64,000 nucleotides of DNA from Telopea speciosissima. Lineage: Eukaryota; Streptophyta; Magnoliopsida; Proteales; Proteaceae. Location: the NCBI RefSeq assembly GCF_018873765.1, contig NC_057924.1, forward strand, positions 1,240,001 through 1,304,000. The letters are read 5' to 3'. Numbering within the stretch: the stretch's first letter is position 1; every line of letters begins with the position of its first letter. The notes beneath the pieces are model-generated. The model was not told the DNA's origin. It did not search any database and was given only the letters and a program-made list of their open reading frames with translations. Below are positions 44,686-57,324 of the stretch, in pieces. A program made the translations under genes and the position numbers.

Positions 44686-47600
44686 CTATACCGGGGACCC
44701 AACTTGCTGGTCATCATCATCTGTGCCAAAATATCGGTCCCCAAACTCACCCATGCCAGGGATGACACGGTATTCTTCATTCAAACCAATTTCGATCTCA
44801 GATGTCACAATCTTAATTTTTGGAAAGCTTTTGCAGACTACATGCACTCCTTGAGGCGCCTGTCAAGATTAATAAAATTAGTTATGCAAAAATCAAGTCA
44901 AGAACAGTATATAACCATAACCAACTCAAGCATTCATGTATACAAATATGGTTTATATGATGGTATAATCAATGTTTTATCATAAAAAGTGAAAACCACC
45001 ATCAGGAATAAAAGAATTTTAGATTTTTCGTAGATTTTCAGCCAAAATATTGATAAGAACCTCTACTCTTCCAATCCCAATGCAACCTCAAAAAAATAAC
45101 TGGAGGAGGTTGTGCAAAGAAGAAAAGGAAGAGGTGCAACTCCATTAAGCTATGCATTACTCACAGATATAAGATTGAGAAATATGATGTTGGACTCTGG
45201 CACACCCTTCCTTACAAGCAAAGAAATAGCTTGAACAGCTGAATTCCCTGTAAAAAAAAATAACTATAAATAATTTTTCGAACGGAATCAGTGAAGCACA
45301 AGCAGTAAAATAAATTAACAATAATCTCACCATAATATGAAAAAAGACAAATGTGAAAGAATATATGATAAACCCAAGATTCATCATCCTCAATTAATCA
45401 CTCCATATTTATGTGTTTATGACTTGGTGTGTTATCTCAGTCTGGACTGTAAAGGGGTGAATAAATTGAGGATGCTGGACCCAGGTTCATATTTCTGCAA
45501 CTATGATTATATAGTAGCACAAAATCATATAAACAACATACTATTATGAGAAATTAGAATTATACATTGTAAGAATGGACAAACCTGTGCCGAGGATAGG
45601 ATCCAAAAGCAACACATGCCTATCTGAAATATCATTCGGCAGTTTTTCGTAGATTAACTGTACAATATTTCAAACTTCAGAAAAGGAGGTGAAAACAAGT
45701 GAAAAGGGAAGAAGGGAAAGAATAGTCCAGGAGCTCCATGCAGACCTGCTGCCCATTGTCGCCTTCCCTGTGAATAAGAATCTTCCCAATCTTGATGCCT
45801 TTACAACATGCTCGCAAAGCATTCTCCATACTCTCACCACTATATTCAGTTAAGAAAAAAAAAAAAAGGACAACAAAAATGCCATCAGACAACTTAAAAA
45901 GACCATTAAAGTTTGGAGTATGAAATAAGAACTGAACAATTCTTTGGAATGGCTAGTTACGTAGAGAATTCTTTGATTAGGGCTTACAATACACTCTTCA
46001 GTATGTATAGATCAATCATCTCTTAAGTAGAAACCATAGAGGGCTATATGCAGCTACTAATGTTTTTAGTAACCTGGGATATTAGTAGTGGAAATCCTAC
46101 TGTATTACTTGGTTACTTAGGCTCTTCATAGGCTACAATCCAAAATCTATTGCAACATCCTCCTAAGCTTTTCATATAGAGGCTACCTTTCCCTTTTTGA
46201 GGCATTGACTCAGATGATGCAAGTCAACAATCAAATCCACATCAAGGCCACAATCTCTGAATTATTTGTTGCTATTCTTACGCCAATATATAGATTGGTT
46301 GCAGGTTTCATATCGTAGCATATGCCAAAAGAAAACGCCAATATCTGTAGCATATGCCTCTTTTTCTTTTTATAAGGGATTCATACTATGCCCTTATACA
46401 GGCTATACAAAAGTATCTGTAGATCAGTCAGAAAAGAGATATGTACATTGCCTTTTAATGGAGCAAATGGGGAAATCTGTTCTTTCAAACACTATGATAA
46501 GAAGCTTCCAGTTAAGTAGAATGCATGTTGTAGGCATAAGCCTCAGAAGACTCCCTCCCTCCCTCCCCCCCTTCTTCTCCAGCAGTGGTGGTGACAACTG
46601 TTGCTGCTGCTTATTCTTCTCCTTCTTCTCCAGCGGCAGCCATGACTGCAGTCTCTCTGGCAGCAGCGGTGATTTTAGTTGCTATTGATGCTGCTTACTT
46701 TTTTACCCCTTCTTTTTTTTCTCTGGGAGATGCAACAACAGTCACTACTGCAGTCAACTTCACCGGCGGTGGCATTGGCTGTTGCTGCTGCCCTTTCTTG
46801 CTCTTCTCCCCCTTTTTCTTTTTCTCTTATTTCTTCTCCTTTCCACCCTTTTCCCAGGGATTTCCTCTTTTTTCCCCAATTTTTCTGCTGGGTTTGAAGT
46901 CTTGGGCAACTAAACAACTTGGCAAGCACCCACCTTGGACCTCAAGGACGGCCTCACAACTATGCTAACACCCTTGCATAACATTGAAAGAAAAAATTTT
47001 CAGGTTTGTGTTGAAAGGTTTTGCTGAAAGTATTAGAGCCAGCTCTCAACATGACACATCCCTTCTCTGTTTCAAGCCCGGAAACAGCAGCACAGGACTA
47101 CCAGAGTCTAATAGTGGAAGTGGGAAGAGAAATTGATTGTCATACCATCATCCCATGTATATTTTGACAGATCGTACACACCACCTAGTTCGACCATCCA
47201 GTCCAAAGGGTTAATGGTCTAGTTATTGGCCAAAACCTTTTAGGGTTGAAAACCATTAGCTGCTCAAGGGAGTATCCAGTTTAAACAGTCGAATTGTTTA
47301 AAACAGTCCAGACCAGATGGTCAGACTGCCACAGGATACCACCATGGCTATTTTATAATCAAATATTATCAAATTTTCTTTGGTTTAGAATGTTTAAAGC
47401 AAGAAAGGCATACCAGCAAGAACTGGACCTAACATTTCAATCGCTGGTTCATTTACAGATACAAAAAAAAAATTATCTCAATTAAAAATAATATGCATAT
47501 CATGCTTTTCCCACCAGAGGAGATCATAACTAACAACTCAAAGGTTAACATCAAATAAAACTGAACACTAGAACTGGAAAGAAGACTGAAAAAGTACCTT

Positions 47601-50600
47601 CTAATTACCGATACACCACATAACCTTTTACAGAAATCAACCCCAGTATAGACTGATCCTGCATTTACACCAATGAAATTGCAAACATGAGAAACCATAC
47701 TCATTGACTCCTTGTTACAATTGTAAAACATGAATATTAAAATGTTCCTCCCAAGGAAGACTTCATTTTTGTTAGTGGATAACAATTTTAGAAAAGGACA
47801 GCACATGCAAGCATAGATAAACTTCAGATTAAATGTTTGTATATCAAATTGTTGATATCAAGTAATACCATCCATTCCAAAGAAGAAAATTTATAAAAAT
47901 ACATAAGAAAATTGGCATAGTATTAACTTATATTCACAGAAAAATAGTGGCTTACCAGTAGGAGTGATAACTTGCTTTTCAGTAAAAGGAAGATGCCCAA
48001 GGCCATGTTCAACAACCTGTAAATGAAGAAAAATATTTGGTCAACAAACACACCCTAGACCAAAACTTATATCCTATAAAAACAACAAAACGTAATAAAA
48101 CGAATCGACCAATATTAATGCAAAGTTAAAACATACCAAACGAATCAACCGATCAGCATAGAACACAAAGTCATGTTTTGTTGTTTTAGCATCACGTATG
48201 AGCGTATGCATGCCACGTATCTGCACAGAGCAGGTAAAAGTTTCTGGACCTTACAAGAAGCACAATAAGATAGAAAAATTTGACTCTAAATCTTAATAAC
48301 ATACTGATTGATATTAAAAGTCCATTAAAATTTCAGAAGAAGAACCTCATCAAATACCCAAAGGAAAAAAAGGCTAAGTCAATAAAGAGAAACATAAGCA
48401 ATACCTGAAAAGTTGACTGGATGACATAAAGGTTTGGGTATATTTTACAAAGATCATGTTGACCGAGTTTCGTATGAATATGTTGCACAATCAAATCAAT
48501 GGCCACAGGATTATCTCCTCCTCGGGGAATGATGATATCCGCATACTTCTTTGTTGGAAGAATAAAGTCATCAAAAGCAGGTTTCACAAACTTCGAGTAC
48601 TGCATAACAAATTAAAAATTAACATCTTAACAAAATGTAATAAATTTTGAATTTGATCAATAGCAAGAGAAAACTGAAAGATTTAGCTTGAGGCATCGGT
48701 AATCTCCAACAACTAAAATCAGTTAGACATCATCAAGGATCCCAAGACCTTAGAGGCTACTTTGACTATTTGTGTGGGGCACTGGTCCTGTGGACCTGGT
48801 TAAACATCTTTTGTCCTTACAGATTCCAAGGTCTGAAAATTCCTTACCAGTCCACGAGGATGAGTTGTATGAGTTGTAACTAATGCATTTTAATGTAGAC
48901 TACCCATCCAGAAAGAGCTACTAAAATTCCTGAAATTAACTAACTTTGTATAACAAGTGTTGAATGGAAGATGGGTGGCATATATTAAAAATAAAAATAA
49001 AAAAGGGCGCACCAGTGCACAAGGCTCATGCCAGTACGGGGTCTGGGGAGGGTCATAATGAATGCCACTTATTTGTTGGAAGAATAAAGTCATCAAAAGC
49101 AGGTTTCACAAACTTCGAGTACTGCATAACAAATTAAAAATTAAAATCTTAAAACGTAATAAATATGAATTTGTCCAATAGCAAGAGAAAACTGAAAGAT
49201 TTAGCTTGAGGCATCGGTAATCTCCAACAACTAAAATCAGTTGGACATCATCAAGGATCCCAGGACCTTAGAGGCTACTTTCACTATTTGTGTGGGGCAG
49301 TGGTCCTGTGGACCTGGTTAAACATCTTTTGTCCTCACAGATTCCAAGGTCTGAAAATTCCTTACCAGTCCACAAGGATGAGTTGTATGAGTCGTAACTA
49401 ATGCATTTAATGTAGACTACCCATCCATAAAGAGATACTAAAATTCCTGAAATTAACTTAAATTTATATAACAAGTGTTGAATGGAAGATGATGGCATAT
49501 AAATAAATAGAAGAAAAAAAAAGGGCGCACCCACGACAGCTAAGATGGCTGTCACACTAGTTGTCATGCTGGCTGTTACGAATTCCTTCTCCTCTGGCCG
49601 CAGGACCTTAGTTTCTGCATCAGAACTATAAAAATGTACTCAACTCAGCCTTATCCCAACTAAATGGGGTCGGCTACATGGATCCTTTCCCTCCAGTCAG
49701 CTCTATTTAAAGCCATATTTCTTACAAGGGCTAAGGTATGCATGCATTTCCTCACCACTTCTCCTAGAGCCATTTTAGGCCTCCGTTGCACATGTCCAAG
49801 CCACCTCAAACGACTTTCTCACAGCTTATAATGTATAGGAGCTACTCCTAATTTAGCTCTAATTTGTGATTTTGTTCATACCTTCTTTTATCCTTTCTAG
49901 TTTTACCACTCATCCATCTCAACATCCCCATCTCGGCTAAACTAACTTTATCTATATGTTGTTTCTTTACTGTCCCCCCAATGTTATTATATATATCCAC
50001 CTAAGTACAAAGCTACAAGGACTACCCTTCAGTCCATGCAGTAATAGAAGTCTAACTAAGTTACACGATAAAACAAGACAGACAGACTAGCTAATAAGAC
50101 TAAGAATACAAAATAGAACAAAACACTCAGTACCACAGGGTCAGACAATAATATCCCTACAGTATTACAACCATAACTTGACATCTCCTTTATGTATGAT
50201 TGAGCGCATGTACCTAAAATATTCACTTTATGGTATCTCCCTATCATCAATTTTCAGCACCTCATTATCAATCATATTGTTAATAAAGTTAAAACACCAT
50301 AGATTCTGTTTTTGTTCTACTAATCTTAAAACCTTTTGATTCCAAGGTTGATCTCCATATTTCAACTTGGCATTTATCTCTGCTTTTGTTTCATCAATGA
50401 AAATATTACCATCAGCAAAAACCATACACCAAGGGTTCTGATGCAGTAAATTATCGTTGCAGATGCGTTGTAATAGTCCCCAACAATTTGTTCCATCAAG
50501 AAATGTAGGTGATTTGGCAAAGAGTACAAATCTGGTTTTTATTTTTTATTTTTCCCCTCTAACGGGTGAAACCACTCAAAACTCACGAAATGTGTCAAAA

Positions 50601-53600
50601 AGATTAGAACCATGCTTTTACATGCACTGTTTTGTATCATTTCAGTCGGAACGATACTGAAACCGAGTCCAAACCAAAACTTTGTCTGAAACTGTGAAAG
50701 TTCGGTCAAAATTCTGCATCCCTAGTGATTCGACATGCGTTTCGTTTCGACCGTTATCAAAATCTAAATTTCGAACCATAGGAAAAATAATGGTATAGGA
50801 ACCAATTATGTGATCAACTACGGTCATCAAAATTCTATAACTCGCCATTGTAAAGTAATATAAAGTATCACGAGGACCTAAGTAAGATGTACTCAATATA
50901 CATGCTTTGTTCACCTACAAGGAACTATCTCTAATGCAAGGTAAACCATAGAACATCACAATTTGCAATATCTTTTAAGCCCAATCTTCTAGCTTAAATG
51001 AACTAAAACAGATATGCAATATTCCAAAACTTAATCAAGGCTGGCACCAGTTAATGTCATCTTAAGAACCTCAAGGGGATAGCTCAGTTGGCAAGGACCA
51101 ACACCTCACAATTAAGAGGTCATGATTTCAACTCTCCTAGGGGCCTACCAATCAAAAAAAAAAGGTTGGCACCATTTGAAATAACACTACTTCCATAAAA
51201 ATTAGTAAGTCATCCTCAAGAACACTATCCACCACCCAAGTGAATCAAATCAACCCATCCTTATATAAAGAAAATAAAGTTCAAAACAAATTAAACTGAA
51301 AAATGCATGAGCAAAACAACAAATGGGAACTTCTTAACTTGGTCAAGTACTGTTCTGATATCTCTGCCCTTTTCAACGGTATCACGTCTTATCCTCCTCG
51401 CCAAGCGTACATCAGCATCTGCACTGAAAAACTTCTATTGTGAATAACAAATAAGTAGAAACTTAACACACGAAGACAGTGGATCAACATAAAACGGAAT
51501 CAAAAGTTCAAATCTAATTTGAAACAAAACCCATTTTCAAAACAATTGGTGCACATAATCAGGCAGAGTTTGCACTGACAGCATGAAAAATATATCAGAC
51601 AGACGTTACAGAAACACAAGATTCCCCCAGTTAATTTAAGTAAAAAGAACCCTGATGGCCAGTAAACAATCAACAATACAAGTAAAAATTTTGTTCAGTA
51701 AAATTAACAGACAGCAGTAAAACGAATCCAGCATATGCAGTGAAATTTACAGACAGAAGTAAAATGAATGCAGCAATGCATATCATCATTTTCTGCTACA
51801 GCTCATACTTGAATTTTGCATAATAAATGTATGTCCAAACATTGCCTACAAAGGTTCAAGGCTTATGTGTAAGGTGAGTACTTTATCATAGGAAGCTCAT
51901 TTCTTTGCACTGAATTTTTTCTTCCTCCCACTTCCCCCTCTTATTGGTTACATTCTCTTTGATAATGAACATGGTTGAACATACAACTCATTTGGCTTTC
52001 TTCAACATGATTTGAAAACAATACGGCCAATATAGAGTGTAACGATGGAACATAATTCATGTAGCTAACACAAACAATAGGATAAGGTGAGGTGGAGTTG
52101 TGTAATATATTTTCAATTTTATATATACATGCATAGCATTACAGTGCCCAAGCACATCCCTAAGAAGGCAATTTTGCTTAGAAGTAAAATATCTTCAATG
52201 ACATGTACAACTTCCCACAAAGTGTCATTAGTATTGTAGACATTTCCTAAATTATACAAGTGTACTAAATTACTTTTTTCACATTATAAACTGAGACCTG
52301 GACCTCTAGATAACCTGTTGAGAAGAAACAAGAAAGAAGCTAAGAAATGTTCGTTTGAACACTAGTTTAAACTTGGCTGTCACAAATGAAGGGGGATTAG
52401 CCACTTGGGAAGCTGGAAAATCCCATCTAACTTCAGAGAAATGATCCGAAAACATGTAGACATGTTCAATTAACATTCAGGAACTCCTAATTCCTAGACA
52501 TATTAAAACTGTATATATAATCAGGTTACCGTTATCAAGGCGACACCAACACGGCAAAATGACCATCAGAAAACCAAAACCTAAACCCCCATCATCAACA
52601 CCATATGCATTATGAACACACGTATCAAGGCGGTGGAGAGGGTCCAAAATCAAGGCGACACCAACAAGGCGGACCAACGCCCCAGCCTAGGCGACACCTT
52701 GATAACTATGATTATGAATATCATACAAGAGCAATAAAGTAATTTTGTTTCACAAAAACTAAATGAATCAGGTGTAGTGTCTTGTCAAAGGTCTAAAGGT
52801 AAAACTCTGTAACTTGTGCCCCTAAATCAATGAGGTCGACCTAGCAAGTAGAACAACAAATAATGGAATCCATGTACTTGAAAGGGAAGAAGCAAAAATA
52901 ACCTGTATCAACAAATATCTTCATGTTCATCAATTCACGGACACGAGTGTCATGGAAAAGCAGTATCCCTTCCAAAATTATCACATCGGAAGGATTGACC
53001 TGCAGTAGATTTTTAAAAAAAATGAGAACCTCCAGTATGTATAAAAAAAACAAAGACAGCAGGTAATATAAACTTGACTCCTGAAACCAGTACAAACCCT
53101 TTTTAGGAGGCTTCACAATAGCTTCTTAAGACAAAATTTCAAAAACCACAGGCACATGGAATATGATACATACCAAATAAAAAAATCAAGAGTAACAGGC
53201 TCAAAAGCATCTAATAAATTAATTTCACAGCCGAATTGCTTGTCAATAGGACCAAAGATGTTCATTGATATAAAAAAGTGAGAGAAGGCAGAAGGCAAGA
53301 GAGTACACATAGAACAAGTGAGAAATTTGACAATATTTTCCAAGAATGATGAGGTTGTGAGATATTTTTTCAGTAACATTGACTTCTCAATAATAATTCT
53401 ACAAAAATGGAAGGCAGAAATCCAAATTCTAATGTTGATTCACTATATTGTTTTTACAAGACCCCACAATAGTTATACATGAAATAAAGGCATTATTATC
53501 TACTGAAACTAACAAAGTTTACCACTCGATGACTTAAAGCAGGTGGAAAGTATCAGAGAGGAAGCAACTGGAGCCGAGTCAAAGATTTCTCTGTCCAAAA

Positions 53601-56600
53601 TAAATGGATGATACACACTTATGGACGCTTATCGAATTCTAACAATCCATGGGTTATAATGTGACAATTCTAGATTTGTTGCCTTATTTGTCCTTGCTTT
53701 GTTTGGCAATAAATGGATATATAGCACAAAAGTCATAGGTATCAAAACTAAATATGCAATTCACAAGACATCCCACATTGTTTGACATAAAATACTATTC
53801 TTGGACAAGTCCAGAAACCCATGCTTTTAAACTTTGCTGAGTTATATCCCCAACATGTCCGTCTCCATGCAACCAAAAAAGAAACAGTATATTACAAAAA
53901 CTATGTAGCAAGCCTTGCCATACATACAATTTTACCAATTACATAAAACACTTCCACTTATCCAAATTAAAATAAATAAATAAAACCTACATTAGAACAC
54001 AGACACTTAACCTGCATGAAGACCAAGGGAAAGACCTCTCAAACTCAATATTAGAAATTCTCAGCAAAAGCCACCTCATATTCCAATACATCCATAATTT
54101 AAACTAAAACCACATAAACACAATAAATCATACATTTCTCTTCTATGTCTAAGCCCTTAATTTATTAACAAAAAAAGAAAGAAAAGTAGAAGAAGTTCAT
54201 AATCCAATGCTCTTCATTAAGACATTAACAAATCAGAAGTACAAGAATCGTACCCTTCTTGTTGGTAATACATTGTTTTTGTAACTCTTAAAGTCATAGT
54301 TGGGAATATCCACTGGTTGGCCATGCTTCAACCTCTCCATAATAAATAGTAATTGCTCAGTGTCAAAAGCATCTAACATGAGAAAAAGGAATATCGTAAG
54401 AAAAATAACAAAATCAACATGAAACATGTACAAGCAAATGTTAATGATTGTAAACCATCAACATGCTTCTTCTTCACATTCTTTTGCACTCAAACCTCAA
54501 GAGAAACAAATCTATGCCCTGTGTAATGAATATGTTGAGCAAATATGGTAAAGCAAGCTAATTGCATAATCAATATAAATTTGAAAATGAACACATAAAC
54601 GGTGAACTTATGGTTTACATAGGACTCATATAAAGGATCAAACTTGAAAAATTAAGCAGAAACCATCAAGCCAATATATATTAGAAATTAGAAAATAATT
54701 TGCTATATCCTTGCACACAGGAAATTTTCATAGTAGTTTTTTCCCTGACATAAGACAAAGAAAGGTCATTACCAGGATGGTCAAAGTTGTATTCATGAAC
54801 TCGTGTCAGCTCCTCTTTGGTCAAATTTTGATAAAAAGAATCCTGCAATATCATCCATTAAAAACTTAAGAAACATTTTTTGCAATAATTTTTGAATCAA
54901 CAAGAAACTCGAAGAAAGTTGGGCAGTTGGGCTCTATTCTAAAATTAAAATTCAAGATGTTTTCTATATACAACAACAACAACAAACTCAGCCTTATCCC
55001 AACTTAATGGGGTCGGCTACATGGATCCAGACAAAACAAAATAGGTAAAACTGAGGTCTAAACAAAAAGAAGAGGGGGGGGGGGGATAAAGAGACGGGAA
55101 AAGAGATGAGAAATGAAAAATGGAAAATGACAAATGAAAGATGATTTCTATATGTGCCATGCAAATATTACATAGTAGAAACCACCTCTATGCTGGGCGT
55201 GGATGATGATAGATGGGCTACAACAAAAGAATATATTCCAATGCCATCATTTAGCTCTCCTACAGTACAATCAAATTTTTTAATGGATAGATAGAGACAT
55301 GACCATGTTCCAATTAAGAATTAACAACTAATAAAATGGAGCCAACACTTTTTCAACCAATGCTTCCAAGATTTTGGTGCTGAATGCAAATGTGAATCTT
55401 CTTAGGATAGGGTAACTTTGTTAGTTAAGAAGATTTGATATAGAACAACAGAGGAGTCTCACTCAATCGACTTTACCCCTAGAATTACTAGAATTAGAAG
55501 TCTCTCAAAGCAGAAAATACCTGGTTAACAAGCACAACACGCTGGTCACGAAGCTGCTCAATAATCATATCACAGACGGTAGTCTTCCCAGATGCTGCAC
55601 CACCCGCAACCCCTGTAATGTTCAGAAGAATTAAGTTTTATACAAGAATTGATGTCTTACAAAACCCAAGGGTTGTTGGATCAGCAAGAAGTTAAATACT
55701 TTTCAGTCCAAATCATATCAATGTGCTGTAATTAATTGAAATACCAAGAAGAAAACAAATGATGCAGAAACTTCCAGTATGTACTAATAATTCATAACTA
55801 TCATGTTATGTTACAACAGCTCCCAAATATGGACATGGATTTACTAATAAATTCCTTCATTTTGATAGAGGCCAATAAAAAATTCACCAACAAAAAGATG
55901 GACAAAAATTCAAAGAAGAAAACAAAAGCCATAAAAATGATAGGAAGCCCAAGCAAGGGCGAGGAGGGGGAAAAGGCCAGAAAAAAGACACATAATTGCA
56001 TAGGTAAACATGCAATCGGTTCCATGTCTAAAGAGTTCCATTGGTTCCTGCAATTAGACTGCAATCTATATTGTCAAAGAATCCTCTATGGCTCTATAAG
56101 CCCATGCTTTTAAAAAACAAACCAAGCATTGAATTGCTCAGGAAACCGGTCGGACCCAAATGGTCCAACTTTCCAGTATGATGATCTGATCAGAATAAAG
56201 ACGGACTATTCTGGTTTTCTAGAGGATCATACAATGAAAAGTCCATGATCCAATAATCGTTCAAAACATTGAACTAGACTATTGAGAGAACTCTTCATAG
56301 GAATTAGGTATTTATGTTAGACTTCAAAACAACATGATTTGGTGCACAAATGTTTCTTTTTTTTTTGCCGCGGGGGGGGGGGGGTGGGAGTCGATGTGTG
56401 TGGTAGATAATTACTGTGCTGAACTCAATACAAACTTAAGTCAAAGAGTGGGCATATGTATTATCAAAATACACAGAAGGGCCTATATTGGAGGAATAAT
56501 TATCACAAAGCACTACTTTTTCTCTTCTTGCTTTTATGTTTTCTTTCTTTTTTTCTTTTTTTAGGTTGGGGGTGGAGAGGGAAGCAACATAGGTGCAAAG

Positions 56601-57324
56601 GATTCCTTCTTAGACAGGGGAGAGAACTTTCCCTCTTTATAGGAAGCCTCTTGAGCACTGTCACACAGTTTTCTCTTCACTAAGTGCAACCTAGACAAGT
56701 AAAGGTGGCTTGTTCAATAGATTTTTTTCATTGCAGAAAAGTTAAAGCTCGACCGGTCAAGACTTTTGACCGGGATCGATCGTTTCGACTGGGAAGGAGA
56801 TAAATAAATAAATAAAGTCATTTGATTCCCAATGAGAGGACGCCAACTGACTGTTTTCGAAAACTTCATATAAATGTCAGTCTCATTACTGCAATATGAA
56901 AGACTTCTTCCAGGGACTTTATGCATCTTACATAACAGTTTTACATCCTCCTGACACCGCATTTGTACCTATATGCAGATCTCTCTCTCCAATTATATGG
57001 ATTATATATATATTCTTTAGATCTCACTGTTAAGAGTGAGATGGTTTTTACATTTGAAGCAACTATCTGTGAAAAAGGATAGTTTCTATTCTGAGGGTAA
57101 ATTCATTTACCAACCAAGAAACAAAATATTATATTTATTTTCCTTTTGAAAAATCTAATTGAATGCTCACCAATTATAAAAGGTTGCTTATGCACAGTTT
57201 CAGTTTCTGAGGTTGTTGGTTGCTCCACCTCTGAATTTCGTGTCTTTAATCCATTTAAATGAAATCCAGAATAATGAACTCCTGATGAAGCTTCCAGCAA
57301 ATCTACAACAGATTTAGAAGCCAT
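44686..57324 (-). CDS. UKL3: Uridine kinase / UPRT-like protein (UKL3-like)
   Basis: A pyrimidine salvage protein with an N-terminal uridine kinase domain and a C-terminal uracil phosphoribosyltransferase-like domain. Fourteen coding exons: 57324-57171, 55612-55521, 54842-54773, 54372-54254, 52999-52903, 51418-51339, 48599-48405, 48220-48137, 48016-47956, 47658-47598, 45839-45746, 45657-45585, 45247-45165, 44859-44686. All junctions are GT-AG and in phase, giving 478 residues (Arabidopsis UKL3 about 466). The P-loop GGAASGKT is at residues 55-62, and DSFYQNL and [13 protein letters not shown] follow. UPRT motifs are [13 protein letters not shown] and the PRPP-binding [13 protein letters not shown] (about 386-397). 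[14 protein letters not shown] is the C-terminal UPRT signature. The [15 protein letters not shown] matches the family start. The 12.6-kb span results from repeat-filled introns. A partial exon 7 copy lies in intron 6. Confidence 0.95.
45995..47120. other. Insert-like sequence in UKL3 intron 10
   Basis: This 1.9-kb intron holds a block unlike its surroundings: CT-rich and GCTGCTG-rich low-complexity DNA (46,550-46,870) next to sequence with GTATTAGAGCC near 47,030, which resembles retrotransposon primer-site surroundings. I cannot define ends or a family. A decayed LTR element is one reading. Confidence 0.25.
48545..49531. repeat. Tandem duplication including 5' part of UKL3 exon 7
   Basis: Unit 1 (48545-49013) and unit 2 (49066-49531) are colinear, offset 521 bp, and differ by scattered substitutions and small indels. 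Unit 1 includes the first 55 bases of exon 7 and its acceptor. Unit 2 therefore places a copy of that acceptor and about 56 bases of exon 7 (49121-49066, minus strand) in intron 6. Both units also share CATCGGTAATCTCCAACAAC and GGTCCTGTGGACCTGG. Confidence 0.9.
49630..50430 (-). mobile_element. Degenerate RTE-type LINE (reverse transcriptase 3' part)
   Basis: On the minus strand, remnants of an RTE reverse transcriptase read [20 protein letters not shown] near 50410-50360 and [10 protein letters not shown] near 50255-50228. They are followed by the C-terminal string [12 protein letters not shown] near 49800. The tail ends with GGATCCATGTAGCCGACCCC. Frames are broken. It lies in UKL3 intron 6, antisense to nothing and in the same orientation as the host gene. 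Confidence 0.8.
51050..51161 (+). mobile_element. tRNA-derived SINE-like insertion
   Basis: GGGGATAGCTCAGTTGGCAA at 51075 is a tRNA-like head with a Pol III A box. CCTC...GAGG could form an anticodon-like stem, and GATTTCAACTC is a decayed B box. An A-rich tail follows at 51153-51163. AAGG(C/T)TGGCACCA at 51037-51049 and 51162-51174 may be the target duplication, although some 25 bases separate the first copy from the tRNA-like head. Confidence 0.6.
52531..52702. mobile_element. Foldback-like repeat with GTTATCAAGG ends
   Basis: GTTATCAAGGCGACACC at the left and GGCGACACCTTGATAAC at the right are inverted, and AAGGCGACACCAAC is repeated inside. It lies in UKL3 intron 5. No coding potential. 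Confidence 0.5.
54965..55060 (-). mobile_element. RTE-type LINE 3' tail in UKL3 intron 2
   Basis: CAACAACAACAACAA followed by CTCAGCCTTATCCCAACTTA and GGGGTCGGCTACATGGATCC, nearly identical to the tails at 3524 and 49630. Only the terminal part is present, next to a G run at about 55074-55084. Confidence 0.7.

Noticed and set aside
45975..46160. Possible solo copia LTR on the minus strand (TGTTGCAATAG...)
   Set aside because: Only one end looks LTR-like. I could not find a matching CA end or a 5-bp target duplication.
46266..46968. Overlapping frames of 127-140 codons rich in Ser, Phe, Cys and Ala
   Set aside because: They come from CT- and GCTGCTG-rich low-complexity DNA inside a UKL3 intron. 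There is no domain, and competing frames exist on both strands.
51075..51147. Possible tRNA gene (GGGGATAGCTCAGTTGG...)
   Set aside because: The acceptor and T arms do not pair properly and the B box is decayed. An A tail and flanking repeat make it a SINE-like insertion.
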